A stretch of 64,000 nucleotides of DNA. It comes from Amphritea pacifica. GTDB taxonomy: Bacteria; Pseudomonadota; Gammaproteobacteria; Pseudomonadales; Balneatricaceae. The stretch lies in assembly GCF_016924145.1 (NCBI RefSeq), contig NZ_JAFFZO010000024.1, forward strand, positions 18,796 through 82,795, read 5' to 3'. Both the position numbers and the translations under genes were made by a program. This document shows positions 19,706 to 32,337 of this stretch, piece by piece (the first letter of the stretch is position 1; every line of letters begins with the position of its first letter). Below the pieces are notes generated by a model that saw nothing but the letters and a program-made list of their open reading frames with translations, had not been told where the DNA came from and searched no databases.

Positions 19706-20932
19706 TCAGCCACCAAAGTCGTCGAGGAAGATATTTTCGCGCTCAACGCCCAGATCAACCAGCATCTGAATAACAGCAGCATTCATCATGGGAGGTCCAC
19801 ACATGTAGTACTCGCAATCTTCCGGTGCCTCATGGTCCTTCAGATAGTTTTCGTACAACACATTATGGATGAAACCAGTCATACCATCCCAGTTATCTTC
19901 AGGCTGAGGATCTGACAGGGCCAGATGCCACTTGAAGTTGTCATTTTCTTCCTGAAGCTTATCGTATTCCTCATTGTAGAAGCACTCACGCAATGAGCGG
20001 GCACCATACCAGAAGGAGATCTTACGCTTAGAGTTCAGACGCTTCAGCTGATCGAAGATATGAGACCGCATGGGTGCCATACCCGCGCCACCACCGATAA
20101 AGACCATCTCGTTATCGGTATCCTTGGCAAAAAACTCACCAAACGGTCCGTACACGGTAATCTTATCACCCGGCTTGAGGCTGAAAACGTAGGAAGACAT
20201 CTTACCCGGAGGCACATCGGTACCCGGAGGCGGAGACGCGATACGGATATTGAATTTCACAACACCGCGTTCTTCCGGATAGTTCGCCATGGAGTATGCA
20301 CGGATCGTGGTTTCATCCACTTTCGATACATAACGCCACTGATCAAACTTATCCCAGTCGCCACGATATTCCTCTTCGATATCGAAGTCTTTGTAATGCA
20401 CTTCGTGAGGCGGACACTCCAGCTGAACATAACCACCGGCCCGGAAGTCCACGTTCTCGCCTTCCGGCAGACGCAGGGTCAGCTCTTTGATAAAAGTAGC
20501 AACGTTAGGGTTGGATTCAACCGTACACTCCCACTTCTTAACACCAAAGATCTCCTCTTCGAGTTCGATATTCATATCCTGCTTTACAGCCACCTGACAG
20601 GACAGGCGCCAGCCCTCTTTCGCTTCACGCATGGTAAAGTGAGACTCTTCAGTCGGCAGCATAGAACCGCCTCCATCAAGCACCTGACACTTACACTGCG
20701 CACAGGTACCACCGCCGCCACAGGCGGAAGGCACAAAGATACCAGCGTTAGACAGAGTCTGGAGCAGCTTATCACCGGCAGGAACAGTAACGCTCTTGTC
20801 CGGATCATTATTGATGGTGATGGTGACATCACCACTGCTAACCAGTTTTGAACGGGCTGCCAGAATTACCGCGACCAGTGCAAGCACCACCGCGGTAAAC
20901 ATGACAACGCCGAGAACGATTTCTGCATTCAT
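19706..20932 (-). CDS. nqrF: Na+-NQR subunit F (NADH-oxidising)
   Basis: NADH entry subunit (408 residues). An N-terminal transmembrane anchor (about 4-26) is followed by a [2Fe-2S] ferredoxin domain with Cys71, Cys77, Cys80 and Cys112. An FAD domain with the RAYSMAN motif and an NADH-binding domain with [11 protein letters not shown] and a C-terminal CGPPMM complete it. Electrons pass from NADH to FAD, to the Fe-S centre and on to the D/E subunits. Length is that of Vibrio NqrF. Confidence 0.98.
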   Translation of the reverse strand: MNAEIVLGVVMFTAVVLALVAVILAARSKLVSSGDVTITINNDPDKSVTVPAGDKLLQTLSNAGIFVPSACGGGGTCAQCKCQVLDGGGSMLPTEESHFTMREAKEGWRLSCQVAVKQDMNIELEEEIFGVKKWECTVESNPNVATFIKELTLRLPEGENVDFRAGGYVQLECPPHEVHYKDFDIEEEYRGDWDKFDQWRYVSKVDETTIRAYSMANYPEERGVVKFNIRIASPPPGTDVPPGKMSSYVFSLKPGDKITVYGPFGEFFAKDTDNEMVFIGGGAGMAPMRSHIFDQLKRLNSKRKISFWYGARSLRECFYNEEYDKLQEENDNFKWHLALSDPQPEDNWDGMTGFIHNVLYENYLKDHEAPEDCEYYMCGPPMMNAAVIQMLVDLGVERENIFLDDFGG

Positions 20933-20969
20933 TAGCTTAATCCTTCTTTAGTTGATCATGCGACAGCAA

Positions 20970-21578
20970 TTACAGCTGCACGCCGGAGAAAGACATGAAA
21001 CCCAGAGACATCAGACCCACAGTGATGAAGGTGATGCCCAGGCCACGCAAACCTTCCGGTACGTCGCTGTATTTAAGTTTTTCACGGATACCCGCCAGGG
21101 TAGCAATTGCCAATGCCCAGCCAACACCCGCACCGGTACCATAAACAACGGACTCACCAAAAGTGTAGTCACGCTCAACCATGAACAGAGCAGCACCCAT
21201 AATGGCGCAGTTCACGGTAATCAGCGGCAGGAATACACCCAGCGCGTTGTACAGTGCCGGTACATACTTATCCAGGAACATCTCCAGAATCTGTACAATC
21301 GCAGCGATTACACCGATATAGGAGATATAACCCAGGAAGCTGAGATCAACATCAGGATAACCGGCCCAGGCCAGCGCACCTTCACGCAGCAACAGATTAA
21401 AGATCAGGTTGTTGATCGGGGTGGTGATCGCCAGAACCACGATAACCGCAATACCCAGACCAATCGCAGTCTGCACCTTCTTTGAGATCGCCAGGAATGT
21501 ACACATCCCGAGGAAGAAGGCCAGCGCCATATTTTCAACAAAGACCGCCTTAACGGCTAGGCTGATATACTGTTCCAT
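20970..21578 (-). CDS. nqrE: Na+-NQR subunit E
   Basis: An integral membrane subunit (202 residues) with six predicted helices and the paired-homology fold shared with NqrD and RnfA. It begins [24 protein letters not shown], with a conserved Cys in the first helices (GMCTF, about residue 26) that helps ligate the membrane iron centre. It shares one base with the nqrD stop. Confidence 0.97.
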   Translation of the reverse strand: MEQYISLAVKAVFVENMALAFFLGMCTFLAISKKVQTAIGLGIAVIVVLAITTPINNLIFNLLLREGALAWAGYPDVDLSFLGYISYIGVIAAIVQILEMFLDKYVPALYNALGVFLPLITVNCAIMGAALFMVERDYTFGESVVYGTGAGVGWALAIATLAGIREKLKYSDVPEGLRGLGITFITVGLMSLGFMSFSGVQL

Positions 21579-22237
21579 TACACAGCCTCCTTCTGAGAGT
21601 TCTTGGCCAGCTCAAACTCGGGTGCTTCGACCTGATCTTTCTTAAAGGTACGAATCAGCCAGATAAACATGCCAATAATAAAGAACGCACTCGGTGGTAG
21701 CAGCAGCAGACCGTTAGCCTGATACCAGCCGCCATCGGTCACCAGTGGCAGGATTTCGATACCAAACAGCTTACCGGCACCAAACAGTTCACGGATAGTA
21801 CCGACAAACAGCAGTACCACACCGTAACCCAGACCGTTACCGATACCATCCAGGAAGGAGATCATCGGCGGGTTCTTCATTGCAAACGCTTCAGCACGAC
21901 CCATAACGATACAGTTAGTAATGATCAGACCAACAAATACTGACAGCTGCTTCGATATTTCATACGCGTACGCTTTCAGAATCTGATCTACCACGATTAC
22001 CAGCGAGGCGATAATCGCCATCTGACAGATGATCCGGATACTACTCGGCATCTGATTACGGATAATCGAGATAAACAGGTTGGAAAATGCAGTAACAACG
22101 GTTACCGCTAAGGCCATTACAAATGCAGTCCCCAGGTTAGATGTTACCGCCAGCGCGGAACAGATACCCAGGATCTGCAGACCAATCGGGTTATTGTTAA
22201 AAATCGGTCCTAACAGGACATCTTTAACTTGAGACAT
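21578..22237 (-). CDS. nqrD: Na+-NQR subunit D
   Basis: Membrane subunit (219 residues) homologous to NqrE and RnfE. About six helices are visible, including the conserved [19 protein letters not shown] near residue 23 and [21 protein letters not shown] near 100, whose cysteines supply the partner ligands for the iron centre. One-base overlap with nqrE and 3 bases from nqrC. Confidence 0.97.
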   Translation of the reverse strand: MSQVKDVLLGPIFNNNPIGLQILGICSALAVTSNLGTAFVMALAVTVVTAFSNLFISIIRNQMPSSIRIICQMAIIASLVIVVDQILKAYAYEISKQLSVFVGLIITNCIVMGRAEAFAMKNPPMISFLDGIGNGLGYGVVLLFVGTIRELFGAGKLFGIEILPLVTDGGWYQANGLLLLPPSAFFIIGMFIWLIRTFKKDQVEAPEFELAKNSQKEAV

Positions 22238-22240
22238 AAT

Positions 22241-23029
22241 TTACGCCCCCCCTGCTTTCAGATTAGACAAGAATGGTGCATAACCATTTTCACCCATCCA
22301 GAAGTGAACCAGATTTGTGACACCACGGCTGGTCAGTGTAGCACCTGATAAACCATCAACCTGGAATTTCGCTTTCGGTGAAGCCGGATCAACACTACCT
22401 TTAATCAGCCCCAGCTCAGGCTTCATAGAACCCTCTGGGTAAACCTGTTTACCAGGCCACAGCGCTTTCCAGTTAGGGTTATCAACTTCCCCACCCAGGC
22501 CCGGTGTTTCAGCGTGAGAATAGAAGCCCAGACCCACCACTGTATTCAGGTCTGACTCAAGCGCCAGAAAACCATACAGCGTTGACCAGAGACCATATCC
22601 GTGTACCGGCAGAATCACTTTATCAAACCCTTTTGGTGAATCACTTTTAACCAGATAGACAGGCATCACTTTTGCCTGATATTTGATAGAGGCGATATCT
22701 TCCTGACGACTCAGTTTAACACCGGTATCCGCTTCTTTTGCCGCTTTACGGGCATCATAACGGGCCGGATCACTAACCTCAGTAAACTTACCGGTGCTCA
22801 GATCAACAAAGCGCTTTTCGATCAACTGATCAAACACCGCCTGAACATCCTTGCCCTCAGTCGCAATACCAGCCGCAGCCAGAATATTAGTCTGTCGGTC
22901 AAGGTTTTTATTGGCAATCTGTTTCGGCTTGAGTAACACCGCTGCTGCAGATACAACCACAGAGCAGACTACACACAGCAAAACAGCTACGGTAATTGTT
23001 CTACCGATAGAATCTTTACTCGCTGACAT
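22241..23029 (-). CDS. nqrC: Na+-NQR subunit C (FMN-binding)
   Basis: A 262-residue subunit with one N-terminal helix (about 11-33) and a periplasmic FMN domain. The SGAT flavinylation motif is at 228-231, so FMN should be linked to Thr231 by ApbE. I take the ATG at 23029, which gives the family N-terminus [12 protein letters not shown]; longer in-frame readings start inside nqrB with no homology. The gene overlaps the nqrB end by 14 bases. Confidence 0.97.
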   Translation of the reverse strand: MSASKDSIGRTITVAVLLCVVCSVVVSAAAVLLKPKQIANKNLDRQTNILAAAGIATEGKDVQAVFDQLIEKRFVDLSTGKFTEVSDPARYDARKAAKEADTGVKLSRQEDIASIKYQAKVMPVYLVKSDSPKGFDKVILPVHGYGLWSTLYGFLALESDLNTVVGLGFYSHAETPGLGGEVDNPNWKALWPGKQVYPEGSMKPELGLIKGSVDPASPKAKFQVDGLSGATLTSRGVTNLVHFWMGENGYAPFLSNLKAGGA

Positions 23030-24227
23030 TGCGCATCGCCCTCCGTTTGATGTTCGCCTGCACGACAAAGTTATCGATCAGTGGTGCAAACAGGTTACCG
23101 AACAGGATCGCCAGCATCATACCCTCAGGGAATGCCGGGTTAACCACACGGATAAGTACAACCATCACCCCGATCAGGGCACCAAAGTACCACTTACCTT
23201 TATTGGTCATAGATGCAGAGATCGGATCGGTTGCCATAAAGAACATACCGAAGGCGAAACCACCCAGAACCATATGCCAGTAGAACGGCAGCGCAAACAT
23301 AGGATTAGTGTCAGAACCGATGAGATTCAGCAGGGTTGCCATCGCGGTCATTCCCAGGAATACACCCGCCACAATCCGCCATGCTGCAATTTTAGCTATC
23401 AGCATCACCAGACCACCCAGGGCAATAGCGAAGGTAGAAACCTCGCCCACAGACCCCTGAATGTTGCCGATAAAGGCATCAAACCAGGTGATATTCTGCG
23501 CCAGGATAGCATCAACGCCACCTGCGGCAGCCAGACCCAGAGGGGTCGCACCGGAGAAGCCATCAACAGCGGTCCAGATCGCATCACCTGTCATCTGCGC
23601 AGGATAGGCAAAGAACAGGAACGCACGGGCAGTGAGTGCAGGGTTAAGGAAGTTTTTACCGGTACCACCGAAAACCTCTTTACCAATCACAACACCAAAA
23701 CTGATGCCCAAAGCAACCTGCCATAACGGAATCGTTGGCGGCAGAATCAGCGAGAACAGAATAGAGGTCACGAAGAAACCTTCGTTGACTTCATGTCCGC
23801 GCTTCATTGCGAACAACACTTCCCAGAAGCCGCCCACGACAAAGGTAACCATGTAGATAGGCAACCAGTAGGCCGCACCGTGGATGATATTATCCCACAG
23901 ACTATCAGGGTTGAAGCTGGTCAGGGCACCTGCTATAGCCCCCTGCCAGGTAGTCGGGTCAGTAATACCCAGTGCCGCCATCGCAGTATTTGCCTGATGG
24001 CCAACGTTGTACATACCGAAGAAAACCGCCGGAAAAGTACACATCCAAACCAGAATCATAATCCGCTTCAGATCGACAGCGTCACGCACATGAGCTGCAG
24101 TCTTAGTCACATGACCCGGAGTATAGAAAATAGTATCCGCAGCTTCATACAGCGCATACCAGTTTTCATACTTGCCGCCTTTATGGAAATGCGGCTCCAT
24201 CTTATCAAGAATATTTCTTAAGCTCAT
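23016..24227 (-). CDS. nqrB: Na+-NQR subunit B (FMN and Na+ channel)
   Basis: The largest membrane subunit (403 residues), about ten helices, which holds riboflavin and FMN and forms the sodium path. The ApbE target SGAT is at 225-228 (Thr228). The N-terminus [29 protein letters not shown] is typical of the family. It starts 2 bases after nqrA and overlaps nqrC. Confidence 0.97.
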   Translation of the reverse strand: MSLRNILDKMEPHFHKGGKYENWYALYEAADTIFYTPGHVTKTAAHVRDAVDLKRIMILVWMCTFPAVFFGMYNVGHQANTAMAALGITDPTTWQGAIAGALTSFNPDSLWDNIIHGAAYWLPIYMVTFVVGGFWEVLFAMKRGHEVNEGFFVTSILFSLILPPTIPLWQVALGISFGVVIGKEVFGGTGKNFLNPALTARAFLFFAYPAQMTGDAIWTAVDGFSGATPLGLAAAGGVDAILAQNITWFDAFIGNIQGSVGEVSTFAIALGGLVMLIAKIAAWRIVAGVFLGMTAMATLLNLIGSDTNPMFALPFYWHMVLGGFAFGMFFMATDPISASMTNKGKWYFGALIGVMVVLIRVVNPAFPEGMMLAILFGNLFAPLIDNFVVQANIKRRAMRNVSE

Positions 24228-24229
24228 GA

Positions 24230-25847
<1,618 letters not shown>

Positions 25848-25849
25848 AT

Positions 25850-25878
25850 AAAAAACCGCCTGTTAGGGCGGCTTTTAG
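25850..25878 (-). terminator. GAPDH gene terminator
   Basis: On the minus strand a GCCGCC / GGCGGT stem with a CTAACA loop is followed by six T. It begins about 15 bases past the GAPDH stop. The opposite strand also ends in a short T-run. Confidence 0.85.
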
Positions 25879-25894
25879 TTAGTCTAAAGTCTTA

Positions 25895-27331
25895 TCAGAC
25901 CTTAGCTTTAGGGAATGCAGGCAGGGTACATTTAGCCATACGCTGAGCCATACGGATCACCTGACAACTGTAACCAAACTCGTTGTCATACCACACATAC
26001 AGGACACAGCGATTGCCTTCTGCAATCGTAGCCAGCGCATCAACCACACCGGCAGCACGCGAACCAACAAAATCGGAAGAAACCGCTTCCGGAGAGTTGC
26101 TGTAGTCGATCTGCTTCTGCAATGGAGAGTGCAGCGCCATATCACGCAGATAACTGTTCAGCTCTTCCTTGGTGGTGCCGTTATCAAGGTTCAGATTCAG
26201 TATTGCCATCGATACGTTAGGCGTAGGTACACGGATCGCATTACCGGTCAGCTTACCCTCCAGCTGAGGCAGCGCTTTGGAAACCGCTTTTGCGGCGCCT
26301 GTCTCAGTGATAACCATGTTCAGACCCGCAGCACGACCACGACGATCACCCTTATGATAGTTATCAATCAGGTTCTGATCATTGGTGTATGCGTGAACGG
26401 TCTCTACGTGACCATTGGTTACACCAAATTTTGCATCGATCGCTTTCAGCACAGGGGAGATAGCGTTAGTGGTGCAGGATGCCGCTGACAGGATAGTATC
26501 GCTGTCGTCGATATCGCCGTGGTTAACACCCATAACGATATTCTTGATCCCTTTACCCGGTGCAGTCAGGGCAACCTTGGCAACACCTCTGGATTTCAGA
26601 TGCAGCGACAGACCCGCTTCATCGCGCCAGATACCGGTATTATCCAGCACCAGTGCATTGTTGATACCGTATTGGGTGTAGTCAACCTGATCAGGACCAT
26701 CAGAGTAGATCACTTTGATCAGGTTACCGTTGGCGATAATCGCCTGATTTTCCTCATCCACCTGGATAGTGCCGCGGAATGAACCATGAACAGAATCGCG
26801 ACGCAGCAGGCTGGCACGCTTTTCAAGATCATTAGATGCCTTGCCTTTGCGCACAACAATCGCCCGCAGACGCAGAGATTGCCCGCCACCAGTACGCTCA
26901 ATCAGCAGACGCGCCAATAAACGACCAATACGGCCAAAACCATACAGCACAACATCGGTTGGCTCTGAGGCTGCACCACCAATAGCAGGTGCCAGTTCAG
27001 CCGTCAGAAACTCTTCCATCGATACGCCATTGCCTTCCTGCTGGAATTTGACTGCCAGCTTGCCCACGTCGACATGCGCATTCTTAACATCAATCTTATC
27101 CAGAGCAGTCAGAACAGGATGGGTGTCACAAACAGACAGCTCCTTATCCTCAACCTGACGCACATAGCGGTGTGCTTTTATCACATCAACAACTGAACGC
27201 TTGATGATAAGACGACCATACACAGAGGTCTCAACGTTCTTGTCACGGTACAGACGACCAACCAAAGGGATCATCTCTTCAGCTAATGCTTCGCGACCTT
27301 TCCAGTCAGCTAACACTTTATCTTGGCTCAC
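25895..27331 (-). CDS. Long-form glyceraldehyde-3-phosphate dehydrogenase
   Basis: A 478-residue GAPDH, clearly longer than the usual 330-residue enzyme. The extra length is an N-terminal region of about 125 residues (mainly helical, no known motif). The Rossmann motif GFGRIGR comes next at 131-137, and the catalytic Cys286 in SAASCTTNAISP. The same long type lies next to mfd in Pseudomonas (PA3001). It oxidises or reduces glyceraldehyde-3-phosphate/1,3-bisphosphoglycerate; cofactor preference and direction cannot be read from sequence. It is divergent from mfd and followed by its own terminator. Confidence 0.93.
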   Translation of the reverse strand: MSQDKVLADWKGREALAEEMIPLVGRLYRDKNVETSVYGRLIIKRSVVDVIKAHRYVRQVEDKELSVCDTHPVLTALDKIDVKNAHVDVGKLAVKFQQEGNGVSMEEFLTAELAPAIGGAASEPTDVVLYGFGRIGRLLARLLIERTGGGQSLRLRAIVVRKGKASNDLEKRASLLRRDSVHGSFRGTIQVDEENQAIIANGNLIKVIYSDGPDQVDYTQYGINNALVLDNTGIWRDEAGLSLHLKSRGVAKVALTAPGKGIKNIVMGVNHGDIDDSDTILSAASCTTNAISPVLKAIDAKFGVTNGHVETVHAYTNDQNLIDNYHKGDRRGRAAGLNMVITETGAAKAVSKALPQLEGKLTGNAIRVPTPNVSMAILNLNLDNGTTKEELNSYLRDMALHSPLQKQIDYSNSPEAVSSDFVGSRAAGVVDALATIAEGNRCVLYVWYDNEFGYSCQVIRMAQRMAKCTLPAFPKAKV

Positions 27332-27597
27332 GGCTCACTCCAAAAAGGTAGTAGTCAATATAGCAGTCAAATTTTGCTGGGCGCATTATCACCTTTTCCC
27401 TCCCTGTGAGCAAATCTGAAACACTACACTTTAGGGCTATATTTCAGATTAATGTAACCCGGATGACAGAATAAGACAGATAAGCCACACCTCAGGACAG
27501 TCGCATCAGAGACTGTACTTTTGCCTCACGCTCCGTAAGATAAGCGCCCAGATCCCCTGTCGCGCATCGAACAGAGGTCCGTATCAGCTCATGGAGT

Positions 27598-30500
27598 TTG
27601 TTGTCAGTGTTTAAACAAGAATATCAGTTACCCCGAACAGCCGGAGATATCCGGCGGATCGGCAACCTCTCCGGCAGCGGCCGCGGCATGCTGACTACCG
27701 AGATTGCCGAGCAGCATCCCGGGCTGATTCTCTGCATTACCAATGACAGTGACGGCGCCTCCCGGCTTCAGTCAGAAATCGGTTTTTATGGCAATAACGG
27801 GGTCGAGTGCATGCTGTTTTCCGACTGGGAAACCCTGCCTTACGATAACTTTTCTCCGCATCAGGATATCATCTCAGAGCGTCTGAATACCCTCTACCGA
27901 CTGCCACAGATGCAGCGCGGCGTACTGATTATCCCGGCCAGTACGCTGATGCAGAGAGTCGCACCACAACGTTTTCTGGATGGTAACTCACTTATTCTTG
28001 ATCAGGGTCAGTCCCTCAATCTGGATGAGATGCGTCGCAAACTCGCAGATGCGGGATACCACCTCACTGAAACGGTTTATGAACACGGTGAATTTGCCAT
28101 TCGCGGTGCGATCATCGACATCTTTCCAATGGGCAGCAACACCCCGTATCGCATCGAGCTGTTTGATGATGAGGTGGATACCCTGCGCAGCTTCGATCCT
28201 GAAAGTCAGCGCTCAATCGACAAGGTCGATAAGATCCGTGTATTGCCTGCCAAAGAGTTCCCTTTCGATGAACTCTCGATCCGCAATTTCAAACAACGCT
28301 GGCGGGAAACCTTCGATGTCGACTATAAGCGTTGTTCCGTTTATCAGGATGTCAATGATGGCATCAGCCCGCCCGGGATTGAGTACTATCAGCCGCTATT
28401 CTTTGATACCAGCGCGACCCTGTTTGACTATCTGCCCGATAATGTACTGATTATCACCGAAACCGATCTGGAAGATCATTGCAACCAGTTCTGGCAGGAA
28501 GTTCAGGAGCGCTATGAGGAGCGCCGCTATGATATCGAACGCCCTATTCTGCCACCGGACAGACTGTTTATTCCGGCCAACGAGCTGTTTGGCACGCTGA
28601 AAAAGATGCAGCGCATTCAGCTGCAACAGGGTAAAACCCAGGCCCGGCCAGAGTCAGGCCGCTACAATCTGCCCCTGACGGAGCCACCTGAACTGACCAT
28701 CAATGCTCAGTCAGCCCGCCCGCTGGCGGCCGTTGAGAGCTTTCTCGCAGAGACCCGCGACCGGGTACTGTTTTGTGCCGAATCCGCAGGCCGCCGCGAA
28801 GCGCTGATAGAGCTGCTCGGGCGCATCCATATCAAACCTCACCCGGTCGACAGCCTGCAACAGTTTTTAGACGATGGCTATCCGGTTAACATCTGCATCT
28901 TTCCGCTGGAACAGGGACTGAGTGCGCCGGACCGTTTTCATCTGATCACTGAAACCCAGCTGTTTGGTCATCAGGTTTTTCAGCGTCGGCGACGCTCCCG
29001 GGAGCAGGAGCAGTCTGATCAGATCATCAAAAATCTGACCGAACTGAATATCGGCGCACCGGTAGTGCATATCGATCACGGCGTCGGCCGTTATCGCGGT
29101 CTGGTAACCCTGGAGCTGGACTCACAAACCTCGGAGTTCCTCAAGCTTGAATACGCTAACGAGGCCAATCTTTATGTACCGGTTACCTCGCTACACCTTA
29201 TCAGTCGCTATTCCGGAGCAGGCGATGAACTGGCCCCGCTGCACCGGCTCGGCACAGAGCAGTGGAGTAAAGCGCGCCGCAAAGCCGCTGAGAAAGTGCG
29301 CGATACTGCGGCCGAACTCCTGGATATTTACGCCCGCCGCGCTGCCCGACGGGGCCATCAGTTTGATTCACCGGACAAGCATTATGCCAGCTTCAGCGCC
29401 GCCTTCCCGTTCGAAGAGACCGTCGATCAGGCCAACGCCATCCAGGCAGTCATCCAGGACATGCAATCGGAACAACCGATGGACCGACTGGTCTGCGGTG
29501 ATGTTGGTTTCGGCAAAACAGAAGTGGCGATGCGAGCGGCATTTATGGCGGTTCAGAGCAATAAGCAGGTCGCTATCCTGGTACCAACCACCCTGCTGGC
29601 ACAGCAACATTACGAGAACTTTCGCGATCGCTTTGCTGACTGGCCGGTTAATGTTGAGCTCATCTCCCGGTTTCGCTCAGGCAAAGAGAGTAATGCGGTA
29701 CTCAAATCCCTGACAGAGGGCAAAACGGATATCGTTATCGGCACCCATAAACTGCTCCAGGGAGATATCCGCTTCAGCGATCTGGGACTGCTGATTATCG
29801 ATGAGGAGCATCGCTTTGGAGTACAACAGAAAGAGCGTCTCAAATCCCTCCGCTCAGAGGTTGATATCCTCACCCTGACTGCGACACCGATACCCCGTAC
29901 CCTCAACATGGCGATGTCCGGCATCCGCGATCTGTCGATTATCGCAACCCCGCCAGCCCGACGACTGTCGGTGAAAACATTTGTGCGACAAGCGGATAAA
30001 GCACTGAAAAAAGAAGCAATCCTGCGGGAACTGCTACGCGGAGGACAGGTGTACTACCTGCATAATGAAGTTAAGGATATCGAACAGACCGCTGCCGAGA
30101 TAAATGCACTGGTGCCCGAAGCCCGCGTAGGCATCGGACATGGCCAGATGCGTGAACGTGAGCTTGAGCAGGTGATGTCTGATTTCTATCACAAACGCTT
30201 TAATGTATTGGTCTGCACCACCATCATCGAGACCGGCATCGATGTACCCAACGCCAACACCATCATTATTGATCGGGCCGATAAATTTGGTCTGGCACAG
30301 CTTCACCAGCTACGGGGCCGGGTTGGCCGCTCCCACCATCAGGCCTACGCCTACCTGATGACACCCCATCCTAAAGCGATGACCAGCGATGCCGTTAAAC
30401 GTCTCGAGGCGATTTCCAGCGCCGACGAGCTTGGCGCGGGTTTCACCCTCGCGACTCATGATATGGAGATTCGCGGCACCGGTGAGCTTCTGGGTGAGGG

Positions 30501-31056
30501 CCAGAGCGGGCAGATTCAGAATGTCGGCTTCTCTCTCTATCTGGAGATGCTGGAACAGGCGGTAGAAGCGATCCGTGAGGGCAAAACACCCAACCTGGAT
30601 GCGCCACTGAAACAGGGAATAGAGATCAACCTGCGGGTTCCTGCACTGATTCCGGATGAATATCTGCCAGACGTCCACAACCGCCTGATCATGTATAAAC
30701 GGATAGCCAATGGCAAAAGCGAAACGGAACTGAAAGAGTTGCAGATCGAGATGATCGACCGCTTCGGCATACTGCCTGAGCAGACCAAAAATCTGTTCCG
30801 TCAGACGCTGCTGAAACTGCACTGTGAACAGCTCGGCATCACAAAAATTGATGCCGGTGAACACGGAGGCCGAATCGATTTTGATACCGATACTGTGGTT
30901 GATCCCTTCAAACTGGTGCAACTGGTACAACAGCAACCACAAAAATTTCAGTTTGGCGGCCCCAGTCAGCTGAAGTTCACCCTGAAGATGGATAAAATAG
31001 AGCAGCGTTTTCAAGCTGTGGAACAGCTACTCCAGCAATTGACCGGGAATTCATAA
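27598..31056 (+). CDS. mfd: Transcription-repair coupling factor Mfd
   Basis: A 1152-residue ATP-dependent translocase that removes stalled RNA polymerase and recruits UvrA. Order: UvrB-like N-terminal module (about 15-330), RNA-polymerase-interacting domain (about 470-545), helicase core with Walker A GDVGFGKTE from about 634 and DEEHRFG at about 735, helicase C-terminal domain with QLRGRVGRS, and the TRCF C-terminal domain (about 980-1120). The start is uncertain: TTG 27598, TTG 27601 or GTG 27607, the last with GGAG ten bases upstream and a family-like N-terminus. The stop overlaps the next ATG by one base. Confidence 0.96.
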   Translation: MLSVFKQEYQLPRTAGDIRRIGNLSGSGRGMLTTEIAEQHPGLILCITNDSDGASRLQSEIGFYGNNGVECMLFSDWETLPYDNFSPHQDIISERLNTLYRLPQMQRGVLIIPASTLMQRVAPQRFLDGNSLILDQGQSLNLDEMRRKLADAGYHLTETVYEHGEFAIRGAIIDIFPMGSNTPYRIELFDDEVDTLRSFDPESQRSIDKVDKIRVLPAKEFPFDELSIRNFKQRWRETFDVDYKRCSVYQDVNDGISPPGIEYYQPLFFDTSATLFDYLPDNVLIITETDLEDHCNQFWQEVQERYEERRYDIERPILPPDRLFIPANELFGTLKKMQRIQLQQGKTQARPESGRYNLPLTEPPELTINAQSARPLAAVESFLAETRDRVLFCAESAGRREALIELLGRIHIKPHPVDSLQQFLDDGYPVNICIFPLEQGLSAPDRFHLITETQLFGHQVFQRRRRSREQEQSDQIIKNLTELNIGAPVVHIDHGVGRYRGLVTLELDSQTSEFLKLEYANEANLYVPVTSLHLISRYSGAGDELAPLHRLGTEQWSKARRKAAEKVRDTAAELLDIYARRAARRGHQFDSPDKHYASFSAAFPFEETVDQANAIQAVIQDMQSEQPMDRLVCGDVGFGKTEVAMRAAFMAVQSNKQVAILVPTTLLAQQHYENFRDRFADWPVNVELISRFRSGKESNAVLKSLTEGKTDIVIGTHKLLQGDIRFSDLGLLIIDEEHRFGVQQKERLKSLRSEVDILTLTATPIPRTLNMAMSGIRDLSIIATPPARRLSVKTFVRQADKALKKEAILRELLRGGQVYYLHNEVKDIEQTAAEINALVPEARVGIGHGQMRERELEQVMSDFYHKRFNVLVCTTIIETGIDVPNANTIIIDRADKFGLAQLHQLRGRVGRSHHQAYAYLMTPHPKAMTSDAVKRLEAISSADELGAGFTLATHDMEIRGTGELLGEGQSGQIQNVGFSLYLEMLEQAVEAIREGKTPNLDAPLKQGIEINLRVPALIPDEYLPDVHNRLIMYKRIANGKSETELKELQIEMIDRFGILPEQTKNLFRQTLLKLHCEQLGITKIDAGEHGGRIDFDTDTVVDPFKLVQLVQQQPQKFQFGGPSQLKFTLKMDKIEQRFQAVEQLLQQLTGNS

Positions 31057-31799
31057 TGACCAAGCTTACTTCAGGGATCGTACTGACTCTGACCCTGATT
31101 CTGTTTAATAGCAGCCCAGCCCAGGCCGACACCTCAAACTATAAGGTCGAACTGCTGATTTTCAGCCATCAGTCTTCGGATACTCTGGGTGATGAAATCT
31201 GGCCTCTTATCGACGCAATTCCGCCACGTCGCAGCCGCGCCCTGGAATACAACCAGCAAGGCCAGCAGATCGGCTTTTTCACCCGCCTGCCAAAATCATC
31301 ACTATCACTGAGCAGCAACCAGGCCAGCCTGAGACGCAGTTCACTCTACCGGGTACTCTTCCATGAAGCCTGGATTCAACCGATCGGCGAAGTCAAGAAC
31401 CAGCACGTAATCAGAATCAACGGCGGAGAGATACTCGACAATGGCCTGTATGAGCTGGACGGCTATATCTCCATTGATAAAGGCCGCTACCTGCATTTTC
31501 GCAGCGACCTGTTTCATAGCCGCAGACTCAGCCCGACAGAGAGCCAGATGCTGCTAAAACCCTCAACAGGCCCTACCCCGGCAGATAAAACACCGCTGAG
31601 TGATGAGCCTACGACTGCAACGCCGGCAGATCAGCCTGAAGGCAGCAGCGTCAATGGCAACCGTTACCTGACACAAACCACTATTCCAGACTTCCTCACA
31701 GTGGAGATGGAGAGTGCCCGGCGGATGCGCAGCAATGAACTGCACTATATCGACCATCCCCTGTTCGGCATGCTGGTGAAGATATCGCCAGTTAAATAA
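31056..31799 (+). CDS. csiV: CsiV family periplasmic protein
   Basis: A 247-residue exported protein: signal peptide to about residue 24 (ending SPAQA), then the CsiV-type domain starting YKVELLIFSH and including LYRVLFHEAWIQP. A Pro/Thr-rich linker near 168-195 leads to a conserved end (MRSNELHYIDHPLFGMLVKISP). In Vibrio cholerae CsiV works with LpoA to activate the peptidoglycan synthase PBP1a. A homologue follows mfd in Pseudomonas. It overlaps mfd by one base. Confidence 0.88.
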   Translation: MTKLTSGIVLTLTLILFNSSPAQADTSNYKVELLIFSHQSSDTLGDEIWPLIDAIPPRRSRALEYNQQGQQIGFFTRLPKSSLSLSSNQASLRRSSLYRVLFHEAWIQPIGEVKNQHVIRINGGEILDNGLYELDGYISIDKGRYLHFRSDLFHSRRLSPTESQMLLKPSTGPTPADKTPLSDEPTTATPADQPEGSSVNGNRYLTQTTIPDFLTVEMESARRMRSNELHYIDHPLFGMLVKISPVK

Positions 31800-31823
31800 A
31801 AAACGGAGCGTTCGCTCCGTTGT
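31800..31823. terminator. csiV terminator
   Basis: ACGGAGCG pairs with CGCTCCGT (31803-31820) around a two-base TT turn, or as a 7-bp stem with a GTTC tetraloop. A-run before and T-rich after. On the minus strand it has six T and would also end the DUF2750 transcript. Confidence 0.85.
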
Positions 31824-31868
31824 TACCTCACAACAGCCGGAAACGATGCTCCGGCTGACTGAATCAGA

Positions 31869-32273
31869 CTATCGTTTGCGCGACCGTTTTACTTCCCGGA
31901 TCAGCATCATATCAAGCTCTTCAGGCCAGACCACCAGACCATCTTCTTCCCCTCCGCTACCCGGTAGCGGAAACACCACCACAGCAAAACCATCCTCTTC
32001 CAGACCGGGCGTCCAGCGATGGTTCCACTGTTTAAGGGTAATCGGCATCGCCTCACAATCGGACCACTCGCCGGTTGCCCACTGCTCAGCATATTCCAGA
32101 TCCGGCCAAACCGGCACACAATCCTCATCATCAGTATTCAGCATCACGCTGCCATGGGCATCAGTGAGAATCCAGACCTCTCCGGTTTCAACCACACGGT
32201 GGATCATATAGTCGAAGCGCTGCTCCGCATCCAATCCGGCAACCCGGTCTAACTCACTCTGTTCTAAAGCCAC
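31869..32273 (-). CDS. DUF2750 family protein
   Basis: A 134-residue soluble protein of the DUF2750 family, function unknown. The recognisable core is GEVWILTDAHGSVMLNTDDEDCVPVWPDLEYAEQWATGEW (about residues 32-70). The second half has the WPEELDM segment and a basic tail. Acidic and small; no signal peptide or membrane segment. It is convergent with csiV and separated from the upstream channel gene by a terminator, so it is likely monocistronic. Confidence 0.85.
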   Translation of the reverse strand: MALEQSELDRVAGLDAEQRFDYMIHRVVETGEVWILTDAHGSVMLNTDDEDCVPVWPDLEYAEQWATGEWSDCEAMPITLKQWNHRWTPGLEEDGFAVVVFPLPGSGGEEDGLVVWPEELDMMLIREVKRSRKR

Positions 32274-32300
32274 TTATCTTTCTCCATCACCCTGCCGGGC

Positions 32301-32325
32301 AAAAAAAAAGGCACCAGAGGCGCCT
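32301..32325 (-). terminator. terminator of the psrA-nagZ-mscS transcript
   Basis: On the minus strand AGGCGCC / GGTGCCT (one G-T) with a TCT loop, followed by nine T. It lies 12 bases past the channel-gene stop. Confidence 0.85.
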
Positions 32326-32337
32326 CTGTAACAATGA

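Noticed and set aside
22241-23068. longer nqrC reading starting upstream of 23029
   Set aside because: The extra residues overlap nqrB and have no similarity to NqrC N-termini.
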